A DNA stretch of 64,000 nt from Scilla litardierei (GCA_030789695.1 CM061138.1:18548214-18612213), one strand, 5' to 3'. Shown: positions 22,834 to 35,382, counted from the first letter of the stretch. The notes: generated by a model from the letters alone, not told the origin. Numbers and translations are program-made.

Positions 22834-24984
22834 ATGCCGCCCCGGACACGGCCGAGGTCGAGTAGAGCTTCCGCCAAGCGGAAGCGGTCGGACGAGCCCG
22901 GCCCCTCCCACGAGGTGGAGGACTCTCCTCCGCCTTCTCCTACACACCCCATCCACCTAGCACAGCCTGCAGGCCCCGCACACCCCGCATAGCCTGCAGC
23001 GCACGCACAGCCCGCACAGCCACTCCCCGCCGCAGCACAGCCTGCAGGCCCCGCACACCCCGCACAGCCTGCAGCGCACGCACAGCCCGCACAGCCACTC
23101 CCCGCCGCTGCACAGCCACCACCACCTGCTCCACTGGTCGGGCCGCTCGGGATTACGTTCCGAGACGACGCACACCGCGCCGTCTTCGAGCGTATCTCCC
23201 AGCGCTCGATCGTACCCTCCATATTTGCACACCTTGCCGACCTAGGACGCCTGGGGGTACTAGAGGGGATGCTCACGTTGTACGACAATGTGGGCTGGCG
23301 AGATTTCTTCCAGGTGTCGGCGGACACGTTTACCCGCCCGACACTTGAGGTACTGAGTTCGATCGCCCGGACCGACGAGGGATGCTCGCTTCGGTTCATG
23401 GACCGGGAGTGCCAGGTCACTCTCGATATGATGAGAGCATTCTTCTCATGGCCCGCTGTCCCCGGAGCCGATCGCGGTTACGGCCCCACCCATATCCACC
23501 CACCTTCCTTCGACGCCGGTGCCTTCTGGGCCCGGATTACGGGTCTCCACGCTGCCTTTGACCCTAGTAGGGCCAAGGCCTCGGCCATTGTCCACCCTTG
23601 CCTCCGTATAGCTCAGCGCCTTATGGCGACGACCTTTTTGGCCAGATATGAGCCGGGCACGATGTCTACGCCAGAGCTCTACATGCTCTACGCGATGACA
23701 CGTCCCAGAGCTCTATCTAGGGATGGCGATGAGCTGGTCCCCGCCGTCGTGATTGATGTCGCGGCTTGGTTTTTGGACCGCATCATCGTATCGGTGGGCG
23801 CTCGCTCACCGATATGCTGCGGCAGCCTGATCACCTTGCTTGCCCTTATGATCGGCGAGGACTTCCCTGACGACCTGCGACGAGTACCGGGCCCCACCTC
23901 TTTGTCGATCGATGTTATGGCCCGGATGAAGATGATTCGTCCGCACGGTGAGCGTCACTGGGTCTGGTTGCACGGCCCTTACGGTGCCGATTACATGATT
24001 CTTCCGAGCCCAGCTCGGACTCAGATTGCACCAGCCCACGTTGACTGGCTCCCTGCGATGGATGTTCTGATCCCAGCTGCTTACGTGCTCGAGGCCGAGG
24101 AGGCCGAGCAGGCCCACGCTGCCCACGCTGCCCCCGCAGACCCTGTTGCACCTGCCGAGCCTGCTGCCCGTGTTGACCCTGTGGCCCCTCAGCCTACACC
24201 TGATGTTTCCACTGCTCCTGACACCTCTGTCCACACCTCTGTCGGTGTCGAGAGTACCTTTGCTGAGCCCACCTCCACCACTTCCGAGGCTGTCACCACC
24301 ACCACCGGCCCTCTGTCTGCTGAGCCTGTTTCCTTTGCCCCACCCGAGCGCCCGCCGACCGTAGTTGAGTGCGGAGAGCCCTCTGTCTCCACTGCTGCCG
24401 TATTTTCCGAGAGTGTCGTGGCGTCTGTCCACACTTCTGTGCCACTGACCTCTCTGGCCGCCTCGCTGCCTCTTTTATACTCTTCTTTCGCTGCTGCTGC
24501 CTCTACTTCTCACCAGCCGGTGCCCCGGCCTCACACAGAGGCCAGGCCCACATTTGCGAGCGCAGCACCTTTCGTTCCCTTCCCTGCTGAGCCCGTCACA
24601 TACGCGTCCCGAGTACGCCAGCCACGCCCTGCACAGCCCCGACCGGTGCGTCCCTCTGCAATACCTCACCCCGACACTGTACTTCAGAGCATTCGTGCTC
24701 TAGAGGGGGCGGTGAGTGGCCTCAGAGGCGACCTTAGGACCCTGTCCTCCACCGTCTCTGCGATGGCTGGCCGCTTTGACCTGATCCCCCAGATCCACTA
24801 CTGTCTTACCCAGGTCCTGGAGCGTCTCCCCCGCGTACCACCACCCACCCAGCAGGTTCCCACCCACACTTCCACACACACTCAGCCTGCTACCACTTCC
24901 ACACCCACACCCGCTCAACGGCCTGTCCAGCTACCACCACCACTTCCGCCTCAGGACGGAGACGGCGCAGCACCGCCTTCTTAG
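22834..24984 (+). pseudogene. Element 2 ORF2, Athila env-position protein, one premature stop
   Basis: A 716-residue frame from ATG 22834 (MPPRTRPRSSRASAKRKR, basic, possibly a nuclear signal). A 72-bp tandem repeat (Ala/Pro/Gln/His-rich) lies at about 22968-23110; its first unit has TAG (22990-22992) where the second has CAG, so the stop is a visible C-to-T change. An intact 571-codon frame restarts at 23269. The globular part (GWRDFFQVSADTFTRPTLEV, LRFMDRECQVTLDMMRAFF, CLRIAQRLMATTFLARYEPG) resembles the Athila ORF family of unknown function. The C-terminus is Pro/Thr/Ala-rich with a short heptad-like stretch (IRALEGAVSGLRGDLRTLSS). No signal peptide or membrane segment is visible, so env function is not supported. 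Confidence 0.75.
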
Positions 24985-26949
24985 GCACCCTTGATGCCAT
25001 CGATTATCCCTGCCGTTGTGCTGCCCGTTTCTGCTGGGTCCTGTTGCATTTTTGTCCACCCCCCTCCCCTCACTTATTTTGGGTTTCTCATTCATACCAT
25101 ATCTTTATATATCTTTTTTGGGAGAGATGGAGAGTTTTTGGTGACACACTTATATATCTGTATCACTCATATCTGTGCATGCATCATGTCCGCATCATTT
25201 TTCATTTCTTTATTTTTTCTTTTTATTTTCATTTTTCCCATCATGCATACATCCTCACTTACCCCTCACTTTACCTGTCTCTCGGTGTGCCACACTTTGC
25301 ACATTGAGGACACTGTGCCATTTAGCTTGGGGGAGTGAGTTCTCACGATTTTTTTCGATTTGCCACCTTTATTTTTAGTTTTTCACGCCATTTTTCGCTT
25401 TTGCACTTATTTTCATCATTTTTCTTTTATTTTGCCATGCATCACGTTTTTCTTATTTTTCTGCGTGCCGCATTGTAGATAGTTTTATTTTTTCCCTTTA
25501 TTTTTATTTCTTTCTTTTTCATCTCATGCTAGAGATGAATTTTCTGTGATGATGATGACGTGGAGTTTGCTTATTCTATTTGCATGCTTTATTTGTCATG
25601 TCTTAGACTTTATTTCTGATATCATATGCTATGACTTGCCTTGCATCTAGAGATAGTAACCCACACTTTTTCCACATGAAAATGGATGAAATTTTATTAT
25701 TAACTGAGCCTGAATATTCATATGTATGCTATCACAGAAAACACACCAAGATTCACGCATTGAATGCCTATATCTGGAGTACTGATTTCTTTTCCTATAT
25801 CACTTCTATATGCATGAATTGTACATTTCACTTCAGGATGATTGAATGATGTTAGCTATGATAAATCTGGATTAGTTAGCTTTTTTGTGATCGAAACTGA
25901 GTAGATTAGATTACCCTGCTGAAGTTGCCGTGCATGTCTTATAGAGTGAACCGAGGGATATATTCATTTCTTTCTCCACAAATCTTGAACATCATTTCTC
26001 TACTTTTAAAATCATTGGTGAATCCCCCCTTAGCGATTCTATTATATGGCATTTCCCCGCTATTAATTCCTAGCTCCGAATTTCTTATTCGAAAAAAAAG
26101 AAAAAAAAAGAGAAAATATTCTTGTATATCATTATCTCTCTTTGAGTTGGGATCGTTGTGTATATATGCTATCTCTTCAAAAAAAAAGAGAAAAGAGAAA
26201 AAAAAAGAAAAAAAAAGAAAAGAGGAAAAATCCTCAATAAAAGATCCCATCTCACTTTCTTTCCTTCTCTTCTCTTTTCATTGCTTTTGGAGCTTTATAG
26301 AAATGTGGATGTAAATATTTTTTATGCCACCACGCTTATAGATTAGCTTGGGGGAGGGGATCCATTGATGTGTGAGAGAGTGACTACTTGACGATGCACG
26401 ACAACCTAGGCTAAGTAATATTCTATACTCGGTGAGATTATTTTTAGCTTTACGACATCCAGAAATCTAAGCCTAGCACTCATTTCATGAAATCCATACT
26501 TTTCTATTCTCTCTATTCTATAGTGTGATACTCTTATACTCCTGATAGAAAGCATTCAATTGAAAAGTGTGTGATCTGTGATTTGTATACCGCTTTAAAT
26601 GATTCAGACGATGTTAATTATAAGATTATTCCGTTTTTCATGATTATATTGTTGTTCGTGGGTTTTCCATTTCTATTTGCACTATTATACTATGATATCA
26701 AAATAAAATTCTTTGACATGTGTTTTTCATTCAGTGCATGCTATATGAATAAGCGGAACCCACGTCCTGAGAAAATGATCTAGCAGCTTACCTCTTCGCT
26801 TCTTTCTTTCTTCTTTATTTTTATTTCATTTTTCATTCTTCTCCGTTTTTCGTTTTTCATTTTTCCGCCGTTTTCGTTTTCCGAATCCACCGGGTTCGCC
26901 TTTTACTTATCTTCCTCGAGGACGAGTAAGAGGCAAGCTTGGGGGATTT
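24985..26949 (+). other. Element 2 3' non-coding spacer with repeated PPT-like motifs
   Basis: Pyrimidine- and A-rich DNA without convincing ORFs. AGCTTGGGGGAG occurs at 25324-25335 and 26345-26356, and the true PPT AAGCTTGGGGGATT at 26936-26949. The first is preceded by CATTG-AGGA-CACTG and the last by CTCG-AGGA-CGAG, so the PPT module appears to have been copied inside the element. Confidence 0.65.
26915..26949 (+). promoter_or_regulatory. AGGA-loop hairpin and polypurine tract of element 2
   Basis: CTCGAGGACGAG (stem CTCG/CGAG, loop AGGA) at 26915-26926, then AAGCTTGGGGGATT abutting the 3' LTR. Confidence 0.8.
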
Positions 26950-28764
26950 TGATCACTCCTCATTTTACACCTTTTTCCCGCATGTTTGCATGCCATTTAG
27001 ATCGCCCAAATCATGTTTTTCACGATATATCGACGATATTGCGATGCTTTTCACGATTTGTTGTTTTTGTCACATTTCAGGTGATTTGGCGCGATTTGGA
27101 GTGATCTCGAGATGCGCTTACTCCAGACGGTCACCGACGACCTCCCCGAGGGGTATTCTGCTGTTGGAGAGGAGCGGAAGAAGAACGGACGTCGCAGGAG
27201 CGAAGAGGAGGCCAAAATAAGCAATCTGGGCATTTTTAGTGTCCCACTCGGCTGAGCGAAGGAGTCAATCGGCCGACCAGCGAGACACCGCTCGGCCGAC
27301 CAGAGCAGACACGATTTACATGTGCACTCGGCCGAGCGACGGAGACCACATCGGCCGAGTGACGAGACCCCGTCCGCCCGAGTGGCGCCCAGACGAAGCC
27401 CTTCAAAAATCTCCAAGTTACTGTTTTTCGGCTGCCTGAGCTTCAGAAGACCCACTCGGCCGAGTGGATAATCACGTCCGCCCGAGTACCATGAAGCCAT
27501 CGGCCGAGTGACGACAACTCACTCGGCCGACCAGCCCCCGAAGTGAAGACCCCTGAAGATCGAGACTTACTGGAAAATTTCAGGGTTTGCACTCGGCCGA
27601 GCGACTTTTGTCACTCGGCCGAGTGCGACGCGCTGCCTGTAGCGAAAATTGCGGAAAACAGGCTGTGCAGGGGTATTTTGGTCGCAGTTTTTGGACGATT
27701 TTGGGGGCTATTTAACCCTTGTTTTTACCCTAGTTTTGAGAGCCTCTCTCTTAGATTTTTTGCAGCTTTTTAGATTAGCTTTTTAGTTTTATTCTTGTGA
27801 TTGGAGAGGAGACAAAATTGGATTTTTGTTGGATTAATTGAAGAACTCCATTGGTTTGCTCTTCTCTTCCCTAAAAATTCTATTTTTATTGCATATCTCA
27901 ATATTGTGATGAATTCTATTGCTTATTTCATTGATTATTTTTGTGATCTTGCTATGATTTGTGAGTAGTCTCCACGTCTTGGGGCGTGGGGATGAACCCT
28001 ACAAGCCCTATTTCATATTTGTGATGAATTGATAGAAATTGTGCTAGAATTGTTATTAGGGATTAGATTGGGATCAATTTACTACGGATGGCTAGGTATT
28101 CATATCGATTGGGATTTGCAAGAGATTGGATCCCAATTCGATAGGAAACCCTAGAAATCCGAATTGGGTTGGAATCGAATTTCCGAAGTATCGGTTTGCA
28201 AGAGATTGGACCGATACTAGGGTTTCCGGTTCCAATTCCGTGCCAATACCCGTTTGCAAGAGATTGGACGGGTAGGAACTATCCCAAAATAGGTCGTGGA
28301 CCGAGTTTGCAAGAGATTGGGCTCGGTGCGCGATTGAACGATGGTGTTGATCCTAATGCTAGCTTCCCTAGGCTAGGGTTTGCAAGAGATTGGACTCGAG
28401 CCTAGGATAGCTATAGACCGGCAACAGCGCGAGAGCGTGAGCTTGGTTCTACATTCAGTTGCAACTAGTTCATCCAAAATCTTATTCTAGCAATTTTGAT
28501 GCTAATGAACCACATTGACGAAATACGGTGAGTAGCGGGGATTCTCCATTCCCTAGACGTCTTTTATTTGATTTGATATTTCCGCATTTTGTCTGACGAT
28601 TGTGACAGGATCGCCAAAGGCAAATTTCTCTTCTTAAATAGCCAGGTTGATTGGAACAAGCACAGTCATTCGTCCTCCCTGTGTTCGATAACCCGCTCGC
28701 TGCTACACCGTGCACTTGCGGTAAAACTACAACCATTCTTTTGGGTTACGTCCCGGAGCGATCA
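26950..28764 (+). repeat. Element 2 3' LTR
   Basis: Same 1815-bp length as the 5' LTR, with about 19 differences counted by eye. The palindrome array and the five invariant-loop hairpins (about 28104-28406) are kept. Hairpin 2 has a perfect stem here (AGTATCGG/CCGATACT), where the 5' LTR has one G-U type pair. Confidence 0.93.
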
Positions 28765-28769
28765 GGTTG

Positions 28770-29664
28770 CTACGTGGGTGATTTATAGAAGAGGGAGAAC
28801 AAAAATAGAAGAAATGGCTCTTGGGCTAGGTCTCGCCTCTACCGTGGGTTGAACGTAGAACTGAATTTCTCGTCTAGTTATCAAACCAATCCTAGGGTGA
28901 GATTGTCACACTTAATATTGTCACCTAACCCCCACTCTCTGATGCTATGATAGGACTACCCCTCGTGTGAGCAAGTCAACTATCGTTGGTCATCGCCACA
29001 CGACACATGCATGATGCTCGACAAATATTACACAACCATCGTTCGTGTCACTATCGTGGATATAACTCCGGTCAATACTAAGAGGGCTCTAATTTATGCC
29101 CAATTATCATTGGCGACGTAGATAGTGTCAATCAACAAATGGATTAGAAACCCTAAATTAATACTCCCCACCTATCGTTGGCAGATAGATCTAATTAACC
29201 ACAAAGGGAGCACCTAATATTCATTGATAATAATCATTCTAAGCAAAAAAACCAATTAATGATTCAATAGATACGCAATATGTTTATTCCATATTCAATC
29301 CCCACAATGGGGGTTCAACCATGCCCTAGATAAAAATTACTCAATAAAGATGGAGAGAATCATCACAGAGATCTTAAAAGAACACAATAAAAACATATAA
29401 TAAAAAGGAAGAAGAAAGAAAAACTTATCTCGAAATGGGTTACAATACAAAATCTTCAATTACAATATCCTCAAGTACAAAACCTCATATACATCACCTG
29501 ACCACTCTCACCAAACAAAACCCAGAAGGTACAATGCACTCTCACTCTCATCTCACTCACCAACCCCATTCTCAAGCACACAGCCTTCACATAAGCTTCA
29601 TTACTCCATCTCCCTGACACATCTCCTGCTATAAAACCAAACCTGAAACCACAAAGGTGGGACA
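28770..29664. other. Unassigned repeat-like DNA
   Basis: No convincing ORF. The phrases CTATCGTTGG, CTATCGTGG, TTATCATTGG and CTATCGTTGG recur with irregular spacing (28983-29170). It may be the continuation of the LTR that element 2 entered, or another LTR fragment; boundaries could not be set. Confidence 0.3.
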
Positions 29665-32600
29665 TGTTACAGCGTGACCCAGTAGGAAATCTAACTACCC
29701 TAGGTAGGGACCAGTCTCAGGGTTGCTCTACACTACGAAGGTCTAACTATTGGTGATAATCATAACTACATACTAATGCATAAAGTAAGGCAAACTTCAT
29801 AAGCATGTACTGAAAGAAAGAACTGCATAACGTAAAAAAGTAATACTGCGTGAACTGAGCATAAATGAAAATACTATAAAACTGATATGCATAAAGGAAA
29901 CAGACATATAATGAATGAACAATCCACATATAATAAATTAAGGGGACTTCTTTTGAACATTACTCTTCAAAGACTTTTAGTTATAAATGTGATTCGGAAG
30001 CCCGAGTAAATCCTAGGACCTTAAGGAGCCAGACTTCACCCAGGGTGGGTGAAAAGTGGTACCTCAACCAGCGACACGGGCACTGAAGGGGCCTCTCGTA
30101 ACTCCCTACCCGAACGGAGCAAGGTACAGAAGTGAGACAATATCATCTCGATCTTTATTGGGACAAACGGAGCAAACCATCAATTACCGCATAATGCATC
30201 ACGAGTACACCACCGGTCTCTCTAACTCTAGTCAACTCCTCCTTATGGGACCAACAAGGCGAGTGAGAAATCTATCATCTGTCCACTCCTTAACTCCTAT
30301 AATTTACCCGTGTTTCTCCCAAACCCGTATCTGGAGTCTCAACCATTTTAGAGTGGATCGAGCGCTCCAGTCATTATCTTTCTGCCTCACTCTTAGTTTA
30401 TGAATCAATTTCTCATTTCTATCATTTTGGCGGTCTTAATTACCGCATTCACATATCCATTATTTCATCATTACGCCGATGTCGTGTTTCAACAACGACC
30501 ATCACATCACAATTTCCACCAAAAGTGCATTGTACATGTTTTAGCAATATAATCCAATTTCATCCATTTCAATATACAAGGAAAATTTCCAAATGAATGA
30601 GACATAAGTTCAACGATGTATTGTATATGGCTCATCACGTGAACATAAAGCATGAGGAAAATAACATGTGATTCTAACATGAAGCTTGGAACATAACTTA
30701 TGGAGCATTGAACATAGAACATGCAAAATGACATACAATTTATATAATCAGGGTACACCAATGTACAGCTTGGACGTGACTTAACATGGAAGCACATTAG
30801 TATGCGCACTTGAAACATAAACATAGATATATGCACATAGAGGCATACCACACAACATGATTTCCTTAGCTTGACTAACTAACATATAATGGGTTTTCCT
30901 TGGCACAAAAGCAAACTCAACATCATATGAATTCATAACACATTAATATGTATGTTTGAAGCATATTCATACTAACATGGACATTAGCGCATTAGCATAC
31001 TAATGTTGACAAGGAACTTAGCATATTTATGTGAATATAGTAAACATACTAGCAAAACTTGTGATATGGAAACTTACTTCGTATAACATGGCAATTTATG
31101 ACATGCCAACTTACGAACATAACATGGTACCTTGTAATATAGCAATTTACTAGTATACATGACAACTTGTAACATGGCAACTTTATTAACATTGCATGGC
31201 ATGTTGTAACATGGCAAATTCTAACATAACACATAAACACGTTACCTTACTAACATAACACGTAGCATAAAAATGAACACCAATATGGTAATCACTTAAT
31301 AGTCCAGGCTCTGTTTTTGACATTTGATAGTCACAAACTGAGCAGATTTGTCACAAATTTTACATATAACATGATATTTTCATCCTAGTGAAAGTTGTAG
31401 ATATGTGTGTTGGGGTTTCACTGATAAACTTTCAAGCATAAATATAAACAATGTGCTTTATGGTGATTTATTTGGTGAAACATGTCAAATATGTTTTTAG
31501 GCAGAATCTGTGTGCTTTAAACATCACAGTTTTAAGACATATTACAGGTAGATTTACGAAATTGTGACCTAGGGGAAAGTTGTAAATTGAGATGTTATCT
31601 TTCTATATTGACCAAGAACACTCAATTTGCATAATTACAAAGAAAACTGTGGCCTCTGCAACAACCTAGGTCTGAAACTGGCTGAATTTGACATGCATGA
31701 AAGATATAATTTTTATCCATAATTACAGTTCGAATTTGAAAAAAATTTCAACATGAAAGTTGCATCTAATAACTTAATACCATTGTCATAAAAATTTCAG
31801 TTCAATCTCAGTTCTAGTTTAGAACATAAAAGCAAAACAAAGAGCATGAGAATCTGTCTCAAATTCCAGCAACATCAAAATGGAGAGCTAATGTCGCAAA
31901 TCCTACTAAAATGTTAGGAATTCCACAAGAACAATGCTAAAACTAATCATATCATTGTCTTAGAAATCCTACCTATTAATGTCCTTCAAAAAAAATCTTG
32001 TTGGCCCTTCTTGGTCCTTGAAGAACTTGAGCTCCCCTTAGATTTCTCCTTCTTTTCAAAAGACTTCCATTCTTCAACTTCAACTCCATGATGGTTGCTT
32101 AAATAGTGAATTTTGGTTAAGAAATGGAAGTGGATTTGGTCTTGGTGGTGGTGGAGTTTGTGGTGGATGAGGAGGTGGTAGAAGAGGAGGAGATGGTGGT
32201 TGTGTGGGTGGTGTGAGAGGAGGAGCTAAGGGAGGAGAGAGGGGAGAAAGAGGGGATGAAAGCATGAAAAACTCTCCTTTCCTTTTTCTTTGCCCTTTTG
32301 TGTTTCTTCCATTTTCCTTTTTTTCTTTAAAAATCCTCCATCCTCCGCCTCATCCCCTTAAATCCTCATCAAATGACAAGTAGGAAGAGTTAGGTAAGGG
32401 TTAAGCTTAGCATGACACACATCAGGGTTAGGTGGCATGCATCCAAAATTATGTTTTTCTCTTTTTTGTAAAAGAAAAATACAACTACAAATAATATTAA
32501 TTATACCACCTACCACCCATATACACGTATTTCCTACCATATACTTCATTTATTAAATTCAAAAGAAGGTTTAACATTTATTTAAAAATAATTTAGTTAT

Positions 32601-32693
32601 GGAAAATTCATGAAATACCCAAAAATTTCAAACATACAATTACATCCAAAAATACGTACATTACACTCGTATATACGAAATCTGGATATTACA
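29665..32693 (-). repeat. Probable gypsy-type LTR (solo or partial)
   Basis: On the minus strand it begins TGTAATATCCAGATTTCG at 32693 and a possible end is CACGCTGTAACA at 29665. A C-rich pyrimidine leader (about 32060-32340 on the opposite strand) follows the AT-rich start, as in the other Tekay-type LTRs. A run of degenerate AACATGGCAA repeats occupies 31060-31260. No TSD was found (GGACA and CCAGT), so the left boundary is doubtful. The right edge interrupts P copy 2. Confidence 0.45.
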
Positions 32694-32821
32694 CCAGTGG
32701 TCTCTGACTCATACGATACCTCATCGGCCCACTGCAATCTCTGGCCTTTGCGGGACCACCTCGACCCTTTTCGGCCTCTGCCTTCTGCATCACCTTCTTA
32801 GCCTCTTGTGGCCTCTCCAAC
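32694..32821 (+). mobile_element. Element P copy 2, fragment 1
   Basis: CTCATCGGCCCAC..GGCCTTTGCGGGACC..TTGTGGCCTCTCCAAC matches the GGCCTC-rich internal part of P copy 1 (minus strand near 16100-16300). The element continues at 51829, after element 4, with CTGCATCTTGCACC. Confidence 0.6.
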
Positions 32822-34599
32822 TGTCACGACCCGCTTCCCTAAAATGGAGGCGAGGCGTGAAAAGGTCCGCACGAGAGTGGAGCTGTGAAGCCCCAAACCC
32901 GATAAGCGTCAATAAAACATAAGCAGGTCCCTGTAACCACAACGGAACAACAATAATAACACAAGGAGAGACTGAAATAAAATCTCATATCTCATAGAGT
33001 CCAATATCCAAAATAAGTCCAACATCCAGAAAAGCCACCAGGCTAAAAGAAAGAGTCTAAAGGCCCAGAACAAGGCCAACAAAAGCAACGACATAACAAA
33101 GTATAGGTGCTACGCACCGATAACAAAACAACAGTCTAAACAAAAGGAAAACACAACGAAAACACTAGGACTGGTCCCCAGTGTCCACGTACTCCCCGTC
33201 AAACACAAGCTCGGGCTCGGCGTCAGCAAACACCTCGTCCTCAACAAGGTACTCAGGCTCAGGATCTAACATGTGTCACCCAAAAGAGTAAAGGGGCACA
33301 TGTCAGCAAGTCTAAAAGACTTGGGCAAGGAAACTGAAAGTAAGGCAACTAGCAACCTAGCAGTTTTAGTATGCATGACATGGCAGTTATAACATGAGTG
33401 CACAATTTAAGACATGGCAAGACAATTTGTACAAGGGAACAATTATCGGGGCAAGACAGGTGTAGCCAAGCTACTAACAATCTCAATCAATTCACTATTC
33501 ACGTTTCACGTTGTTTTGTAGATGTTTACGCCCTTCAGCTGAATGGTACATCATTCACACCGATCGGCACTAAACACTACCCCACCCCAGAGTTTACGCC
33601 TTACAACTGCAGTTGCTGATCGGGCAGACTCCCAGTTGAATGGCCGCTTAACCCTTACCCCATCCCACACGTAAACAAGCCAGGGTCCCTGTACATGAGC
33701 CCAGCAAGTGAGCCAGGGTTGCCCCGCACGGGAGCTTGTTTCTTAGTTCACAATTCAATATCGAGCGTTGGGGTTAGCAACTCATTATGCTCGCTTCTGG
33801 TCACGAGCCAGGAACATAAGTACGGCGTAGGGGACACCTAGCCTCAATATCGAGCGTTGGGGTTAGCAACTCATTATGCTCGCTTCTGGTCACGAGCCAG
33901 GAACACAAGTATTGTAGCGAAGCTACGCATTCACGGAAACACTTAAAGGATGCAATGACATGACAATTAATTTGCATACCGTTAATGGAAAGTAAACATG
34001 ACATGGTAATTGTGCAACATGATATATGTCGGAACTAGCTTCGTTGTCAAGCTAGTTCCCCAATTTGCGCCTAGGCGAGTATCATTTCGTCGCCTAGCCT
34101 CTTTTACGCCTACAACAAGAAAAATGGCCTAAAACATGGCCTAAACCCTAAGTGGCAAGTTTCACTTGCCTAGCACCGGGAATGACAATCACGAAGGTTC
34201 GTCTCGCGGATGCTAATCTACGGGGGAAATCGCTGTTTTGGGGAAACAGTCATCAATCAACATGAAATTTCATTAGGGTTTCATAAAAATACAAATAGGT
34301 TATGAAAACATCGAGAGATCGATTTCTTACCGAGAGGAGGCAGAAGAAACACTCCGGAGAACCCTAGGACCAGATCTGGAAACAAATGGAGAAGTTTGGA
34401 GAGTTAGGGTTTTTGGGGGATTTTGGGGATTTGATGGAGATTTGGGGAAAATGAGAGGTAGATAGAGTTGATGGAGGGTTTAGATGATGAATCTAGGGCT
34501 TGGGATGAAGGAATAGGGCTTGGAGGAAGATGTGGGCTCAATGGGGGAGATTTTAGGGTTTTGGGTCGAGTGGAGGAAGAAGAAAACGTTTGGGAGGGG

Positions 34600-34608
34600 T
34601 ATAAATAG
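34600..34608 (-). promoter_or_regulatory. TATA-like box in element 4 LTR
   Basis: CTATTTATA on the minus strand (TATAAATAG on the plus strand), followed on the minus strand by a pyrimidine-rich leader. It lies about 43 bp from the inner edge of the hairpin array. Copy in the 5' LTR at 51087-51095. Confidence 0.55.
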
Positions 34609-34650
34609 GTTGGGCTGGCGGCTGCCCAGAAATTAGGGTTTTAACACAGA

Positions 34651-35045
34651 TTAGTCGGTCAAAGAGCAACCACTGACCGACTAGTTTAGCAACTAGTCGG
34701 TCGGTCGACCAACGCAGACCGACTAAGTGCAAACAGTAACTTCTGAACGAAAATAGGATTTAGAATTAGTCGGTCGATGAACAAATACTGACCGACTAGT
34801 TTAACATCTAGTCGGTTGATGAACGTTCTTAGACCGACTAAGAGTAAACAGTAACTAGTGTCAAAATTAGCTAATGAGTTAGTCGGTTAAAGAAGCATTG
34901 CTGACCGACTAGTTTGCAACCTAGTCGGTCAACCAACGTTCTTAGACCGACTAACGATAAACAGTAACTTCTGAGAAATTTAGAAAGCTAACTAGTCGGT
35001 CCAAGAAGGATTGCCGACCGACTGGATCGTCATCTAGTCGGTCGG
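34651..35045 (-). promoter_or_regulatory. AGTCGGTC/GACCGACT hairpin array in U3 of element 4
   Basis: About eight inverted-repeat pairs, TAGTCGGTC then GACCGACTA separated by 11-15 bases, arranged as four units of about 110 bp that also share ACAGTAACT. Copy in the 5' LTR at about 51138-51532. The array is directly upstream of the TATA-like box when read on the element strand. Confidence 0.75.
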
Positions 35046-35336
35046 TGCCCCTTCTTACACCGGCTAATAAGCACCAAAAGTTCCGATACGGAGCGCGGAG
35101 CTCCGGGATCGATTCCTAAGACTCCTAGGCTTGATCTAATAGTAAGATACGACCGTTATGAAGCCTGTCACGAATGACATACTTCGAAATCGACGATCCT
35201 AAGGAAGAAACGAGAAAACACGACGAAACGATCGAAAATGAAAGTTACGGAGACGAAAACCACACATGAGGAGAAAATCCACCAAAACATATATTACATT
35301 ATAATAAATCCAGATACAAGAAAAGCAGTCGTTACA

Positions 35337-35373
35337 TCCTCCCCAACTTAAGAAAAATTCCGTCCTCGGAATT
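35337..35373 (-). promoter_or_regulatory. AGGA-loop hairpin and PPT of element 4
   Basis: Minus strand: AATTCCG-AGGA-CGGAATT (35356-35373), then a purine-rich stretch ending TTAAGTTGGGGAGGA against the LTR start. Confidence 0.8.
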
Positions 35374-35382
35374 CCCAAACAC

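Larger units (their letters stand above)
17017..28764 (+). mobile_element. Element 2: complete Athila-like Ty3/gypsy insertion lacking pol
   Basis: Two 1815-bp LTRs starting TGATCACTCC and ending GAGCGATCA, perfect 5-bp TSD, PBS, gag-protease ORF, a second ORF in the env-like position, and a PPT (AAGCTTGGGGGATT). No reverse transcriptase, RNase H or integrase occurs between gag-pro (ends about 21772) and ORF2 (starts 22834), so it needs helper enzymes. The LTRs differ at about 19 sites by eye, mostly transitions, which suggests an insertion well under a million years old at usual plant rates. Confidence 0.92.
17012..28769. repeat. Target-site duplication GGTTG around element 2
   Basis: GGTTG at 17012-17016 and again at 28765-28769, directly outside the two LTRs. 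This defines the Athila-like insertion exactly and shows that its ends have not recombined. Confidence 0.95.
32822..35336 (-). repeat. Element 4 3' LTR
   Basis: 2515 bp; on the minus strand it starts TGTAACGACTGC at 35336 and ends GCGGGTCGTGACA. It holds the hairpin array (34651-35045), a TATA-like box and a 63-bp segment duplicated at a period of 89 bp (starts 33755 and 33844, TCAATATCGAGCGTTGGGG). The same layout is in the 5' LTR. Confidence 0.93.

Noticed and set aside
22803..23420. 205-codon minus-strand ORF with Gly/Cys/Ala repeats
   Set aside because: Created by the 72-bp tandem repeat of ORF2 read in antisense; not a metallothionein-like gene.
22834..24984. Envelope protein in the env position of element 2
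   Set aside because: No signal peptide, no transmembrane helix and no cleavage site; the sequence looks like the Athila ORF of unknown function.
28770..29664. Host gene exons between elements 2 and 4
   Set aside because: Stops in all frames, no splice-consistent ORFs and repeated short phrases typical of LTR DNA.
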